64,000 bases of DNA. It comes from Asterias amurensis. Taxonomy: Eukaryota; Echinodermata; Asteroidea; Forcipulatida; Asteriidae. Made by a program: the position numbers and the translations under genes. Each line of letters opens with the position of its first letter. The stretch's first letter is position 1. The stretch covers positions 746,501 to 810,500 of the forward strand of contig NC_092661.1 of assembly GCF_032118995.1 (NCBI RefSeq), given 5' to 3'. The notes below the pieces were generated by a model that did no database searches, was not told the DNA's origin, and was given only the letters and a program-made list of their open reading frames with translations. Positions 42,101 through 53,161 of the stretch are shown one piece after another.

Positions 42101-44846
42101 ACAAGATCGAAGAGCATTTTGAAGGGGAAGGGGCGGTACGAGGGGTGGGACTCTGCAAGAGAACGGGTTACCTCTCCTCTTACACTTTGAAGTCTTCGTC
42201 TTGATCTTGATTTAGATAACTTGCGTTATCCGACCTCCACTATGAATTGTGCTTTATGAATAATGTAACTTTTGTTTCTCTTTTTTTAAGAGAAACAACT
42301 CTCTTTTAGAGAATTTTTTTGGTTTTTTTGAGAACCATCATAAGGCACTAAAGAAGCTAGTTGTTAATCATGTATGAAAAACACATGACATCTGTTTTCA
42401 AGGAGTGCATCAACGGTAATATTGAGCAACTGTTTTTTTCATTGAAAATTTGTAGAATATTCCCATAATTCTAACTAGAGTGTGTTTGCTGCCCTTCGAG
42501 AGATACAAAGCAATTAAGGCTTTTAAAGATAAAGGGCAGCTTTTATCAAATACTTCATTGTTTTCTTGGAAAAGTTGCAGTATATGTCTCCATAATTCTA
42601 ACTAGAGTGTGTTTGCTGCCCTTCGAGACGTAAAAAGCAATTAAGGCTTTTAAGGATAAAGGGCAGCTTTTATGAAAAAAAAATCGCGAAAAAAAATTAA
42701 AAAGTGGAGGTCGGATGGTGCCAAGTTTTCCTTACCTGAATCCGGCGTTGTCTCCAGCGAGGACTCCAAAGTTACGTCCACAAACCACATATCCATAGAT
42801 AAACTCCCATCTGGGCACTGTCTCGTGAGACTCGTCGGCACAAAGGTAGGAGCACCTAAACAAAGAAAATAAAATTAGAATTAATTCGTTGCCTCGGAAT
42901 ATTATACTAAATATTACAACTTTTATAACCTCAGTAGGTAAGATGTTTGCAACAGCTAATTCTATTTTCAAAAATTACCGACACAAATTTGAGCTGGTAG
43001 CCCCAATGTCCTCATAGCTACAAGCTCAATTTTTGTGTCAGTGTGGCGGCCAACCGAACTAACTATCAACTACGACATACATAACTGCCCTGACTTCAGA
43101 CCACCAAAAGGCAAACAGGAACTCAGGGACCTCGACTAGGATGCCATCAGGTGGCTTGAAGTCACTAAATTACCTAGGCCTATCTAAATTGCATTAAATG
43201 TTCACACTGGTCCCTATATTTAAACGAAAGAGGATTATATCGTTCATCGAAAACAGTATTTAGTTCCCTCGAAATCAATTCAATTCAATTCAAAAACATA
43301 AGTTGTCTTTATCTATTTTACTTGTTCACAAAGAATCAATGTTTGGGGCAAGAGGCTGTGTACAATAGAACGGGAAGAGGGAGGGATAACAAACAAACAC
43401 ATGGACACAAACAATTTGACAAATTAATGACAATTAAAATGGTTACGAGTAAACCACAATAACATAATACTATGCTCTCTCTTATTATGTTTTTCATTCA
43501 CTCAATATATAAAATTTGAGGTATTCAGATTTGTTGATTAATAATGAAATTTAAAGTTGATTAATTTCAAGCACTAGTGGAAGAGAAGTGATGATATTCA
43601 AAATTCTGTCCTAATTTTTGCTGGCATACAAGGAGAAACTGTAAAACAATTCAATCGGGATAAATATAAGATGCATTTTGTAGACAAAAGGGCTGCCGGG
43701 TCTTTGATTATTTGCTTTGCTCATTTTAGAGTCAGTGAATTAAACCTGAAGTGGTTTAGAGTTAGGGTCAGGGTTAGGGTGGCAGCAAACTTTCCAGGTA
43801 AATTTCCATTGTTAATTTAGGTCTGAGCACGGGCCCACAACCAAGAACAATAAATGTACCTGCCAAGTCTGCTGCCACCTAGCGTCCTTAAATGTACAAA
43901 ACTATGAAATAATTTTTAGTTTTTGTTGTACCTGTCCCATACGGGCCACCCTCTCCTTGCCTCTCACAAAACAGTCCCGTTGATGCAACTTGAAGCTTGG
44001 CTGGAAGGGAGCTCGCTGCTGGCTGGTTGAATTGCATGGCTGGTGACTGGTGGCTGGTGGCTGCCGTCCGCTGCCTGCTGCCGTCCGCTGCCTGCTGCCG
44101 TCCGCTGCCTGCTGCCGTCCGCTGCCTGCCGCCTGCCGCCTGCCGCCTGCCGCCTGCCGCCTGCCGCCTGCCGCCTGCCGCCAGTTGCCTGCCGCTGGCT
44201 GCTGGCTGCTGGCTGCTGGCTACTGGCTGCTGGCTACTGGCTGCTGGCTGCTGGCTACTGGCTACTGGCTGCTTGCTCCGTTGAATCAATGTATCAATCA
44301 ATGCTACAGTTAAAGAAAAAAAGTGCAAAGTAAACCTTTGGTATTTGGAAAAGTTCTTTGTAAATGTAGATGTATTCAGATAAATTAACCTTGACATTTT
44401 CATTTCAAAAGGTCGTCACGTTTTTTAGACATCGCCGAAAATATGGAAGGAATAAATCCAGCATGAAGAATAATCCCATCTTGAAATACACAATCTGAGA
44501 GGCATTACTGCAGTAACGCTTTTCTTGCTTAAATCTTCAATGGCAACATTATGGTTTGGATGGGAGTGAATCCAACGCCGAAGCCGTAGTTTCGAAAAGG
44601 GACACATTCTCACTTTTTCTCGTTTTTTGAACAAATTTTTTTATAAACAAAAATTTAAAGGGTTTCGTTGTAGGGCCGATACTCCGCAAGGTTGGGAGTA
44701 ATGTCTCAAAAGTCTTACCTTATTTTTGTCGATAGCTCGATGTGTTCATTCGGCTTTCGGTCATGGAGGTTCACGCCCCGTTCTACGGCGACTCGGGGCA
44801 GCTCTCTACTGCTACCTGGGCTCAAACACCGAAGTTCATTTAGCAT
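39114..44846 (-). CDS. putative unrecognised multi-exon gene
   Basis: Three phase-compatible exons can be drawn: 44719-44846 (ATG at 44846; contains RVAVERGVNLHDRKPNEHI), 42736-42855 (contains ETVPRWEFIYGYVVCGRNF) and 39114-39318 (ends KKDCVKSSYY, stop). Each has plausible GT or AG borders, and the junctions keep one frame, giving about 151 residues. The middle exon is also open in a second frame (CPDGSLSMDMWFVD) that joins equally well to an upstream Ala/Gln/Ser-rich exon (43932-44303) and to other terminal exons (40598-40659, with PVPPEDAVADDVQ; or 39971-40038). I recognise no domain in either version, so the frame and the exon set are unresolved. It could be a real gene with alternative ends, or chance open frames among the local duplications here. 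Confidence 0.28.
40146..40345 (+). repeat. interspersed repeat (family M)
   Basis: CAGTTCTGAAAAGAACTGTC, GGGCGGAAGGTGGGAAAA and CTACCGCGGAGTGAGTTCTT; the most complete of the three copies. Confidence 0.65.
41425..41705. repeat. tandem duplication of an AT-rich unit
   Basis: AAATGTCTACAT, GTAAATATT.ATTTAG and AATCAAACATTA.TCAT blocks occur twice in the same order (41425-41545 and 41580-41705). Confidence 0.7.
42463..42673. repeat. tandem duplication of an 84-base unit
   Basis: Two near-identical copies (42463-42547 and 42589-42673) hold TGTGTTTGCTGCCCTTCGAG and TAAAGGGCAGCTTTTAT. Few changes separate them, so the duplication looks recent. Confidence 0.85.
43776..43888. mobile_element. short inverted-repeat element (family J), second copy
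   Basis: GGTGGCAGCAAACTTTCCAG at one end and AAGTCTGCTGCCACCTAG at the other; inner text TTTCCATTGTT matches the 1.8-kb copy in inverted order. Confidence 0.7.
44040..44277. repeat. GC-rich tandem repeats, 7- and 14-base units
   Basis: Successive arrays of CTGCCGTCCGCTGC, CTGCCGC and GGCTGCT/GGCTACT. Open in several frames; on the minus strand one frame reads Ala/Gln/Ser-rich and continues into a candidate exon (43932-44303). Confidence 0.9.
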
Positions 44847-45564
44847 TAGAAAGTCTGTAGTTGGTACTAGAGAACTTCGTGGAATTCACAATAATGTAGT
44901 GAAGAACTCAACAGTGAATTGTGTGTTGAACACTGCAGTTTTGAGTACAACATTTCGGCCATGTGACAAAAAAACACAACGTGCAAACTTCGTGTGCTGT
45001 TTAGGCCTATACTTCAAATAGTTGACCAAGCTTTTTAGAATAATATCACCATTTTAAACGTGCAACAGTTTTGACAAAATAGTTCTGAATGCACATGACT
45101 ACTCTGGTGAGAATTTCGACAAATTTGCAAAGTTCATCAGAAAATGCAACAATTTTGACAAAGTTGCAAGAAAGTTCATCAGGAAAACGCGACGTCCAAG
45201 ACCCTAAGTTGAGCCGAGAGATCCGGCCGTCCTCCAGCGCGACACGTCCAGTAATGCCGTAATAAATCGGCCACAACGAGGGCTTCGAAACCCGTGCCAA
45301 GATCTCCTTATTTGCATAACAAGAAGTCTTTCATGCTAAGACATTCTACAGTCATCACTTGTTCTCAGTTTCTTTCTCCTTTCTTGTTGGTGTAGGGCAA
45401 CCCATTATAGTTATATAACGCTGTTCTTTCAAAGAGCGTTCTTAATACACGGAAGACTATAGGGTTCGAATCCCTATTGGTATGCTTTACAAATTCCCCC
45501 TTACAAATAGGCCAAGGGAACTGTGCGTGACCTGTGTTTACGATGGGTCGACGCCATTTTCTCA

Positions 45565-45785
45565 ATGGAAGAGAATGGGGAATGGGGGAGGTGTTGGGGT
45601 TGGAGGAGGGGGGGGGGGTTGGAGGTAGTGGGTGGGAGTTGGAGGTAGTGGGTGGGGGTTGGAGGAGGGAAGGTGGGGGTTAGAGGAGGGCTAAGTGGGG
45701 GTTGGAAGAGGGTTTGGGATTAGAGGAGGGGTGGGGTGGGGAGTGGATGAGCGGTTTGGTGGGGATTGAAGAAAGGTTGGGGGTA
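45565..45785 (+). repeat. G-rich minisatellite
   Basis: Irregular copies of GGTGGGGGTTGGAGGAGGG over 220 bases, many with four or more G runs. Confidence 0.85.
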
Positions 45786-45870
45786 ATAATAATAATAATA
45801 ATATAAATGTATAAAGCGCTAAATCCATCGAAAACAATGCTACATAGCGCCCACACCGAAACATTTAAAG
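45785..45870. repeat. (AAT)n tract joined to a TATAAAGCGCT motif, copy 2
   Basis: (AAT)n, ATAAATGTATAAAGCGCTAA, then ACATAGCGCCCACACC. Confidence 0.6.
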
Positions 45871-46441
45871 ATCATTAGGGCCTATCAGAGTCCCCAAATC
45901 CCAAAGTCATTATCAGAATTAACAACAATACAAGACAAAGTTGAAAAGGTATACACACAAATTAATGTTAGCAGAAAATTACAAGCGAAAAATAACAAGC
46001 AAACTGAAGGGAGGGGAAGGGTTGGAGAAGGGGGGGGGGGGGGGTTCATTATGGCAAAATGTCAAGGCTTACGAATATCATACACTCCGCTTTTGATGCA
46101 GAAGTCGAAGCTGTTGAATGTTGCCTATTGTGTGGATGCCCGCACTGCAAAAGCCAAGAACTCAGCAAGAGTTGATAATAATTATACGGTATAATCTCTA
46201 ATTAGCTATTTTTGAGCTTCGGTAGAGATAATTTTATTATGATCTACCAGAGTAAGTGACAGTAAATAGGTGGATTAAGAAGACGTTAAGTTAATCCTCA
46301 AACTAAAATAATAAATAATACTAATTAACTGCTATGATTACGTGCGTTGTGCTTACTATTACCAATATACCTACAATGTGCCTTGTCTCGTATCACGTGG
46401 TTCACTGTTGCTGATCACCAAACAGGGGCTACATTCCTACT

Positions 46442-46449
46442 TATATAAA
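46442..46449 (+). promoter_or_regulatory. TATA box of the secreted NTF2-fold protein gene
   Basis: TATATAAA lies 113 bases upstream of the ATG at 46555. A start near 46472 gives a UTR of about 80 bases. Confidence 0.7.
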
Positions 46450-46554
46450 GTTGTTTTCGAGTAGAAAATCTCAATTCAACCAAGCACTTGACACAAGTAC
46501 AACTAAACAGGAACGAACTGAATCATTTCCACTAGTTGAAGATTTTTCTGGAAG

Positions 46555-49393
46555 ATGTCTCTATTACAATTCGTGTGTGTGTTTCTGCTCGTTTGTGGCG
46601 CATGGCGTGCACCGGCAGGCGTGGCTGCAGCTAAGCATGGCATTGAAGAACGAAACGTCGAAGGTAAATATTTATTGAAATAATTATTAATTTCAGTTCT
46701 AGTGTCATATCAAACTAGGAAATCCAATGTCATATTCAGTTGTTTGATGCACGCATTTCCCCCAAAATATCGTTCTTCATGAAAATAGAGAAAAAAGAAG
46801 CCCTTCTTGTTTCAAGCATAGCGTTAATTTAAACAAAATGTATTATAACATACTATTATTTTTGATTCCCTTTTAAGAGCATTTTTGTCAAAATCGTTTG
46901 AATACGGTTTGAAAATAATATTTGTTATTTTGAATCGTTATGATAATATTCAATTAAAACGACATCGAATTTGACCTGGTGACTGAACAAAAACATAACT
47001 TTTTTGAAAGTATACAGGCAAAGTTGTTTATTATGCCCAATGATGATGTCAAGTTTCAAAGTCGCTCTGAAATATTTATTATAAATTAAATGAAATTATA
47101 CAACATTTTATTACGTTCCACACTCTCATTAGGGCTCAGTCTGTTGAAAAATAAGTGCATTGCACAATTTCAAAATTAAAACTTCAAAATGAAAGAGATT
47201 CGATTTAATACATTTTGTCTTCAATGTGTATTTTTTTTTTCCTGGACAACAAATTTAACGAACCTGTTATTTTGGCCCTTTTCGAAACGATTTGGCTTTG
47301 GATTCAGCTCAGGCTAGCTAGGCCCCGGAGTTGTTTTAACAATTGCACGTGCTTTACGTATACGCACTCAGGGCTTCAGACGAGAGAACGGAGCCTCAAG
47401 CCGAATCCAAAGCCGAAGCCATGGTTTCTAAAAGGGCTTTTGTCTCTTCCGTCGACTATAAGAAAGGATTTGTTCAATTGTTGTTTCGCAGATAAGATGA
47501 TAGCCTTGACGAACAAGTTAATCGACACCCTGGCAAACGGTCAGGTGGATGAATCGGTGAATATGTTCGATCCGGAAGCTATTATCTCGTTTGAGGGTTA
47601 TCCTCCAGCTATCGGAAAGGAAGGTATTGTCTTAAATATCACAAAAACAAGTATTGATACCTGTCATAGATCACGTTTTGGACCATGGTATGAATCCCTA
47701 CTCACTGTGTTTGAAGATGAATGTAATTCAATGTACCTGTAGAAGAAGTTTCAGATAGTCGTCAAACATTGATTTCCGGATGCTAAAAATAATGTTCGTC
47801 TCCTGAGACGAAAATTGTTTTCATGAAATTGTTCACTCATTTCTCAAAAACTACAGTACCTCAGCAAGTAATAGTTATTTTAAGGGATGCTTTCTACATA
47901 AACTGTCTTCAAACCGTGTAAGTTTAGTGTAAATCTGTGGAATTGGTATGCTGTGTCGCGCAAAAAGTATTTGACACGAAGGCTGTGACAAAAGGGTACA
48001 GGGGGTGGGGTGGGGAGGGGGGGGGTAGGGGGCTTCTGATTTAATGATTTTACTTGTTATAATTATTACATAAATATTGTTGTCATCCTTGTATAGCTAT
48101 CCATGAGGTAGGAGAAATTCTAGCCAGTAAAATCGGCAGGGTGGAGAAATTCTACCTTGACGTGGCACCACTCGAGGAAGGGGCAGCCTTTGTCTACGTC
48201 CTTCTCGGTCAAAAATGGTACAGTCACGAGAACGAACTGTTTCATGTCAGCAAGTAAGTTTTCCTCTCAAATTTACCCACTTTCGTGTGAGTTTAAAGAC
48301 ACTGCAGCCGATTTCACGAAACTCTAGGATTAATCCTAACTCGAGTTAGGACGAGTAACCCGTCCTAACTTAGGATGGGTTCAATGCTTCCTACGTATTT
48401 GGATAAGGGACTCAGTCCTAAAATTAATCCTAAGTTAGGAATAGTTTGGTGAAATCGACGGCTGGACACCTTTGGTAATTGTCAAAGAGGAGTATTCTCA
48501 CTAGGGGCATCCCAACATACGTATACAATAACAAACATGTGAACATTTGGGCTCAATTGGTCATCGAATTTGCGAGAGAATACTGAAAGAAAACACACCC
48601 TTGTTGTATTACTTTGTGTTCTTTCAGATTCATAATAAAAGGCTTCAGCTAAAGCGTTATATTGAGTGAGAAATTACATCTTTCTCAAAAACTATTTCTC
48701 AAAATGTTTTTACAATCAACAGCTCTCCATTGCTCGTCACCAAGTAAGGTTTTATTGCAACAATTATTTTGAGTAATTACCAATAGTGTCCACTGCCTTT
48801 AAAATTGATTGGGTGGGATTGATCGATGCAATTGTTGTAATCCTGGGGGGGGGAGGGTTTATGTCATCTTAAAGTTGTGTGGCCCGATATTATCCGAACG
48901 ACGTTAAGAGATTTTCCCTCAAATTGGAAGGCAGGATGACACTAATAAACACCAAGGACGGATCCAGACCCTAAATTTTAGGGGGAGGCCAACATTTTGT
49001 CAAAAAAATGAGCGTGCGACTGTGTGCCGCGACCTTTAAGGGTCCAGAAAATCCTTCTTGCTTGATGCACTGTGGTGTAATCCAAGGAAACTTTGAGGCA
49101 TTATTGATGAAAGAAACAGAACCAAAAACATTGAACTTAGGGCTTTTAGATATGGGGGGGGGGGGGGCAGAAGACAGTGGAGTGAAATCGAGAATTGGTG
49201 GATTAAGGGGCCCAATGTAGTGGAGAGAAATGTAGGCTGAAACGAAGAAAACAAAACACATTTTGATATATTTTGTTCTTGAATGCAGATTATAAACAAT
49301 TTACTTTTTTTCTACTTTAGAGAGCTGATCATCTGGCGGAATACCGACGACGGATACATGGTCTACCGACTGATGTCCAACTCAAACGTCTAA
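46555..49393 (+). CDS. small secreted SnoaL/DUF4440-like (NTF2-fold) protein
   Basis: Exons 46555-46663, 47492-47623, 48097-48253 and 49321-49393, all GT-AG and in phase, encode 156 residues. The first exon gives a signal peptide (hydrophobic LLQFVCVFLLVCGAW, small residues near AGVAAA). The rest reads like one NTF2-like domain: an N-terminal helix (MIALTNKLIDTLANGQ), a strand-turn segment with MFDPEAIISFEGYPP then IGKEAIHEV (the 'PP.hGreaI' pattern of SnoaL/DUF4440 families), and three strands ending WRNTDDGYMVYRLMS. Family members are ligand-binding pockets, enzymes or association domains; which applies here is unknown. A secreted animal version on its own is unusual. The gene sits alone behind a TATA box, with repeats inside introns 1 and 3. 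A polyadenylation signal may be at 49800. Confidence 0.85.
47274..47439. mobile_element. inverted-repeat element (family F)
   Basis: GGCCCTTTTCGAAACGATTT and AAGCCATGGTTTCTAAAAGGGC ends, inner CTTTGGATTCAG / CCGAATCCAAAG. Ends 50 bases before exon 2 of the NTF2-fold gene. Confidence 0.8.
48297..48803 (+). mobile_element. MITE-like element (family G) split by a nested element
   Basis: Family G ends TTTAAAGACACTG and TTACCAATAGTGTCCACTGC enclose a family P palindrome at 48312-48466. In intron 3 of the NTF2-fold protein gene. Confidence 0.85.
48312..48466. mobile_element. palindromic element (family P) nested in family G
   Basis: GCCGATTTCACGAAACTC at one end, GTTTGGTGAAATCGACGGC at the other; inner TCCTAACTTAGGA. 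Confidence 0.85.
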
Positions 49394-49479
49394 CAGTCGT
49401 CTGGTAAAATGACCCGTGTTTGTTTACTCCTAATTATATGTTTCTAAATCTGAACTTAAATTGAAGAGTAAACAAAATC

Positions 49480-49760
49480 AAAGGCACTGGAAACCCTTGG
49501 TAATTGTCATAGACTAGTATTTTCACTTGGTGTATCGTAACATGTGCATACAATAACAAACCTGTAAAAAAATGGGCTCAATTGGTTATCGAAGTTGCAA
49601 GAAAATAATGAAGAAAAAATCACCAAATTACCTCATTCATATGAAGCTATGTTACTTCAGAGGGAGCTGTTTCTCATAATGTTGTATACTATCAACAGCT
49701 CTCCACTGCTCGTTACCAAGTCAGTTTTTATGCTAACAATTATTTTGAGTAAAAATTTAA
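49480..49760 (+). mobile_element. MITE-like element (family G)
   Basis: AAAGGCACTGGAAACCCTTG start; GGGCTCAATTGGTTATCG and TACTATCAACAGCTCTCC blocks. About 90 bases past the NTF2-fold gene stop, probably within its 3' UTR. Confidence 0.8.
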
Positions 49761-49799
49761 GTCACTGGGTAACTACTGTGTCAAAAAAACATGTAGTCA

Positions 49800-49805
49800 A
49801 ATAAA
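49800..49805 (+). terminator. possible polyadenylation signal for the NTF2-fold protein gene
   Basis: AATAAA about 405 bases past the stop at 49393, after a MITE-like copy that would form part of the 3' UTR. No closer canonical signal was seen. Confidence 0.35.
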
Positions 49806-49880
49806 GGGACATTTCCCCCAGTAATACTCGAAAAATATTGTTGTAGTAATTTTGTGACTGTGAAACTGTTTTGACATTTT

Positions 49881-50048
49881 TGCCCTTTTCGAAACCACGG
49901 CTTCGGCTCCAGATTCTGCTCAGGTTAGCTTGGCCCCGCGGTTGCTTTGACAATTTGTGCGTGCTTTGCTTAACGCGCTCAGGGCTTCAGACTTAAGAAC
50001 CGAGCCTGAAGCCGAATCCAAAGCGCAAGCCGTAGTTTCCAAAAGGGC
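49881..50048. mobile_element. inverted-repeat element (family F)
   Basis: GCCCTTTTCGAAACCACGGC and GTAGTTTCCAAAAGGGC ends, uninterrupted. The best reference for the split copy at 62.3 kb. Confidence 0.8.
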
Positions 50049-50050
50049 CA

Positions 50051-53000
50051 TAGAAATGGACCGGTGATAAGTTAGGACGCCCGCTACCGTCTCAACATTT
50101 TGCATGTTTGTCGTATTAGTTGATGTGCGGTGCTTATTTAGTGTGTTAAATTTGTTGCACCTATTGACTTCTCCTGAATTGTTTCGCTATATAAATTTCC
50201 ATCTAATATAAAATAGCTTTCCAGTTATGGTTCAGATCGGTTTAATATGAGGGGAAAGAGGTCATGACCCGCGGATAGTGGATACTGTGGGCGGTACCCG
50301 GGGGAGTTGAGTTACTATGGACGCTACCCTGGGGGAGTTAAGTTATGGAGTGTTATGTCCTCCTTGGAGCTTTGGGAATAGCTTGAGAGTAACTCTATAT
50401 TACAGGGCATATGTACGGCATCGTCTGGAAAGCTTTAGCTCTACTTGTTTATGTGAAGAATATTCCCCTTTGAAATATGGGACTCGGGCCCTCCCCACCC
50501 GGAAGTAAACAAAAATCTGCAACTTCGATGTAGGAGACTAGATGCAAACACTGACCATAGAGCAAGGAGGCACTGACTAAACTACAGGAAACCCCATTAC
50601 CCCATTCACAGTCCGTAAACGCATGCATGGGTATAGGGACAACTTTCTGCAGTAAAAGCTTACATTAAATTTGAATTGTTGACCGCTCTATAAAAAAACA
50701 ATAAGTCAACATCTAACCATTAAAGCATCCATTTTAAAATGACCTAAGAGTATTTCGACAAAACGAAGTAGCCATTCCATTCCGATTTGTTTGTTTTTAC
50801 TGCAGTTTTAGGTCATTGTCGTGGGACATTCTCCATGCCAAATTCATCGACAATTGAATGAAAAATAGATTGATCAATATTCATTTCGATGATGAATGTC
50901 GGTGTCCTAGTTCCAGCAAGCTCACATTTGTTCTGTGTCTAACTCCCCAACCTCCACTCCCATTCCCTGAATGGCTCGACCACGTTCTAGATCGGACAGT
51001 CCACTCTCTAAACACAACAAATGAAATCCAATCCTTCATATATTTGTTCCCTTTATTCCACAGCTTGCAGATGGTAAATGAATCGGTAACAGTTACAGAA
51101 AAACCTCTTAAAGTTTAAGTGCCGAAAGTATACGCTTGAATTTAACTTCAAATTAGGTTTATACCAACCAGTGTGTGCCTGTCTTGCCTCAGGCGAAACT
51201 CCTGCAAACTCTCAACCAATTTCTAGTTGTACACAACTTGCATTTTAACTAATGTCTTCACGCTGTGAAAATTGACAATAGTATCGAAGCTGGGTAAAGT
51301 TCCATTGACTGAAACCAATAAAGTGATACCGAATAGCTTAAACATTACACGATTCCTTCTGTCCAGGAAAGATAATACTTCAAGACAAACTACAGGAATT
51401 GTGTTTGGAATCTAAAGTTCAAGTGAGGCACCAATTCTCCATCAGGGGTCCGTCTGGCGTCCACAATGCATGCAGTAAAAGTCGACGAAATAACGCTTAG
51501 ACCCCGCCCCAATATAACAGGGCCTGATCTTTTATAATTTTGAGATCGACCCTCAACATAATGGTTGAACAAAAAAAATATTATAACTCTGACTTGACAT
51601 GTACATAACGTTGTTTCTCAATACTCACTAATCTTAATGTTACACCATCTTATTATTTTGAGAATGTGAACAAAAATAACGTGAACGTGGCCATAATTTT
51701 TTTACTAATTTAAAACCTGAACACCTGGTTTTGGGGGAAACAATTGATGGTGTGTGTATCGAAATTTTTAAAGTTATGGGAATAAATTAAGTATTTCTAC
51801 AACCAAAAGGACCTTCTCTTAGCAGAAAATTTGAAGGCTGACCGATTTCGTATTACGTCCCAAAGGAACATTCCATTGAAGGCCATCCTCAGGTATACCC
51901 GACAAATAATGTACCCAGTTCACTCTAGCCTTTAGTCAAGGCGCACGCGGCGGCAGCGCCCCTAGATATCACGCACGAAGAAAGACCAGCGCTGGGGTCG
52001 ATTTCACAAAGAGTTAGTTAGGACTAGTCCTAGGAGATATACAAATTGCATGGATAGACCTAAGTTAGGACAAGTAACTCGTCCTAACTCGAGATAAGAC
52101 TAGTCCTAACTCTTTGTGAAATCCACCCCAGGTCCTTTTTCGTGCATGACATTTCGGGGTGCGGCGTGCGCCTTGACTGAAGGCTACGACACTCGGTTAG
52201 CTGAATCACAAATATACTCGTGGATTTGACTATTTGGTTAGGCGTTGCCTATAGAAACGATTGCCTACTGAGACTGAGTATGTAATGTTGTGACATTCAC
52301 AGCTGGACGACAAACCACAAATCATGAAATAACCTCAAAATGACACTTCCTTTAAAGCGATTGTTGAAAAACAAAGTTTAAAGGGACTTATTAACAGTCA
52401 AGCCCAACGCCCACGGTGTGCTGTTTTTTTTAGACGAGTTCGAAACTGTGGAATGCTTTTGACCTCTTTTTGTAAACAACATTGTGCTCAAATTCCTTAA
52501 GCAAAAATAGATCGTCGTGCTGTTGTAAAAGATCCCAAAAGGCAGACTTTCTGCTTATTTGTAACAGTAAGAGTAATAACCCTACCGGAAAGTTTTTTTG
52601 GACATGTTGCACTTCTTTTGTGTGTTACTTGTTAAAACTAAAAGTAATTGTCGCCCATATATCACAGATCGTTTATGAAACAAATGAAACAAGTAAACAT
52701 TGGGTGGGTGGGGTTACTGAGTTGAAGCTGCAAGCTCTCTTTTTATAAAGTGTTTACCGGAGTCAACCTACGCATACCATGCAGCCAACCACCCACACAT
52801 CAATTATAGCATCCAAATTGAGTAAACTAATATTGACGTAAAGCGGTCACAACATTAACACAAATTTTTTTGTTTCGTTTCTTGCCCCTCTCCATTTGAA
52901 AAAAAATAACCACAAGTGGTGCGTTTATCGAACCGCTAAAGGAATTGCAAACATCTTCCTCTCGCAAAAACACATTCAAGCCAATGTGCTCATTTCCAGT

Positions 53001-53161
53001 TGCCTACCAAGGACTCTAACCAAAATTGGAAAAAACAAGTCGTCGACTCCTTAGGGAAATCACAAGAATGGCTGGGGTGGTTCACAAGTAATTTGTGTTC
53101 ATAGTCTATTGGAAACTGTTTAAGTGCACGGAACAAGGAAAGAGCAAGCTCCTCAAGAAAT
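50051..53161. other. gene-free stretch
   Basis: No open frame here has splice borders or a recognisable domain. The one clear element is the family P copy at 51994-52131. Confidence 0.45.
51994..52131. mobile_element. palindromic element (family P), well preserved
   Basis: GGGTCGATTTCACAAAGAGT and ACTCTTTGTGAAATCCACCC, with GAGATATACAAATTGCATGG in the centre exactly as at 26.8 kb. Confidence 0.85.

Larger units (their letters stand above)
44847..46441. other. gene-poor stretch upstream of the NTF2-fold gene
   Basis: A minus-strand open frame at 45046-45300 has no recognisable domain and looks like decayed repeat. A tRNA-like B-box word (GGGTTCGAATCCC at 45461) stands alone. The right part has the G-rich minisatellite and an AAT/AGCGC repeat. 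Confidence 0.4.

Noticed and set aside
43997-44333. Plus-strand frames of 87-96 codons rich in Ala, Cys, Leu and Pro
   Set aside because: Products of the GC-rich tandem repeat, open in all plus frames, without start context or splice sites.
45046-45300. An 84-codon minus-strand frame
   Set aside because: Internally repetitive (two FVKIV/FVEIL and DELC-type stretches) and without recognisable family; more like a decayed repeat than a gene.
47215-47742. A 175-codon plus-strand frame
   Set aside because: It runs through a family F element into the real exon 2 (47492-47623) and out into intron 2; only the exon part is coding.
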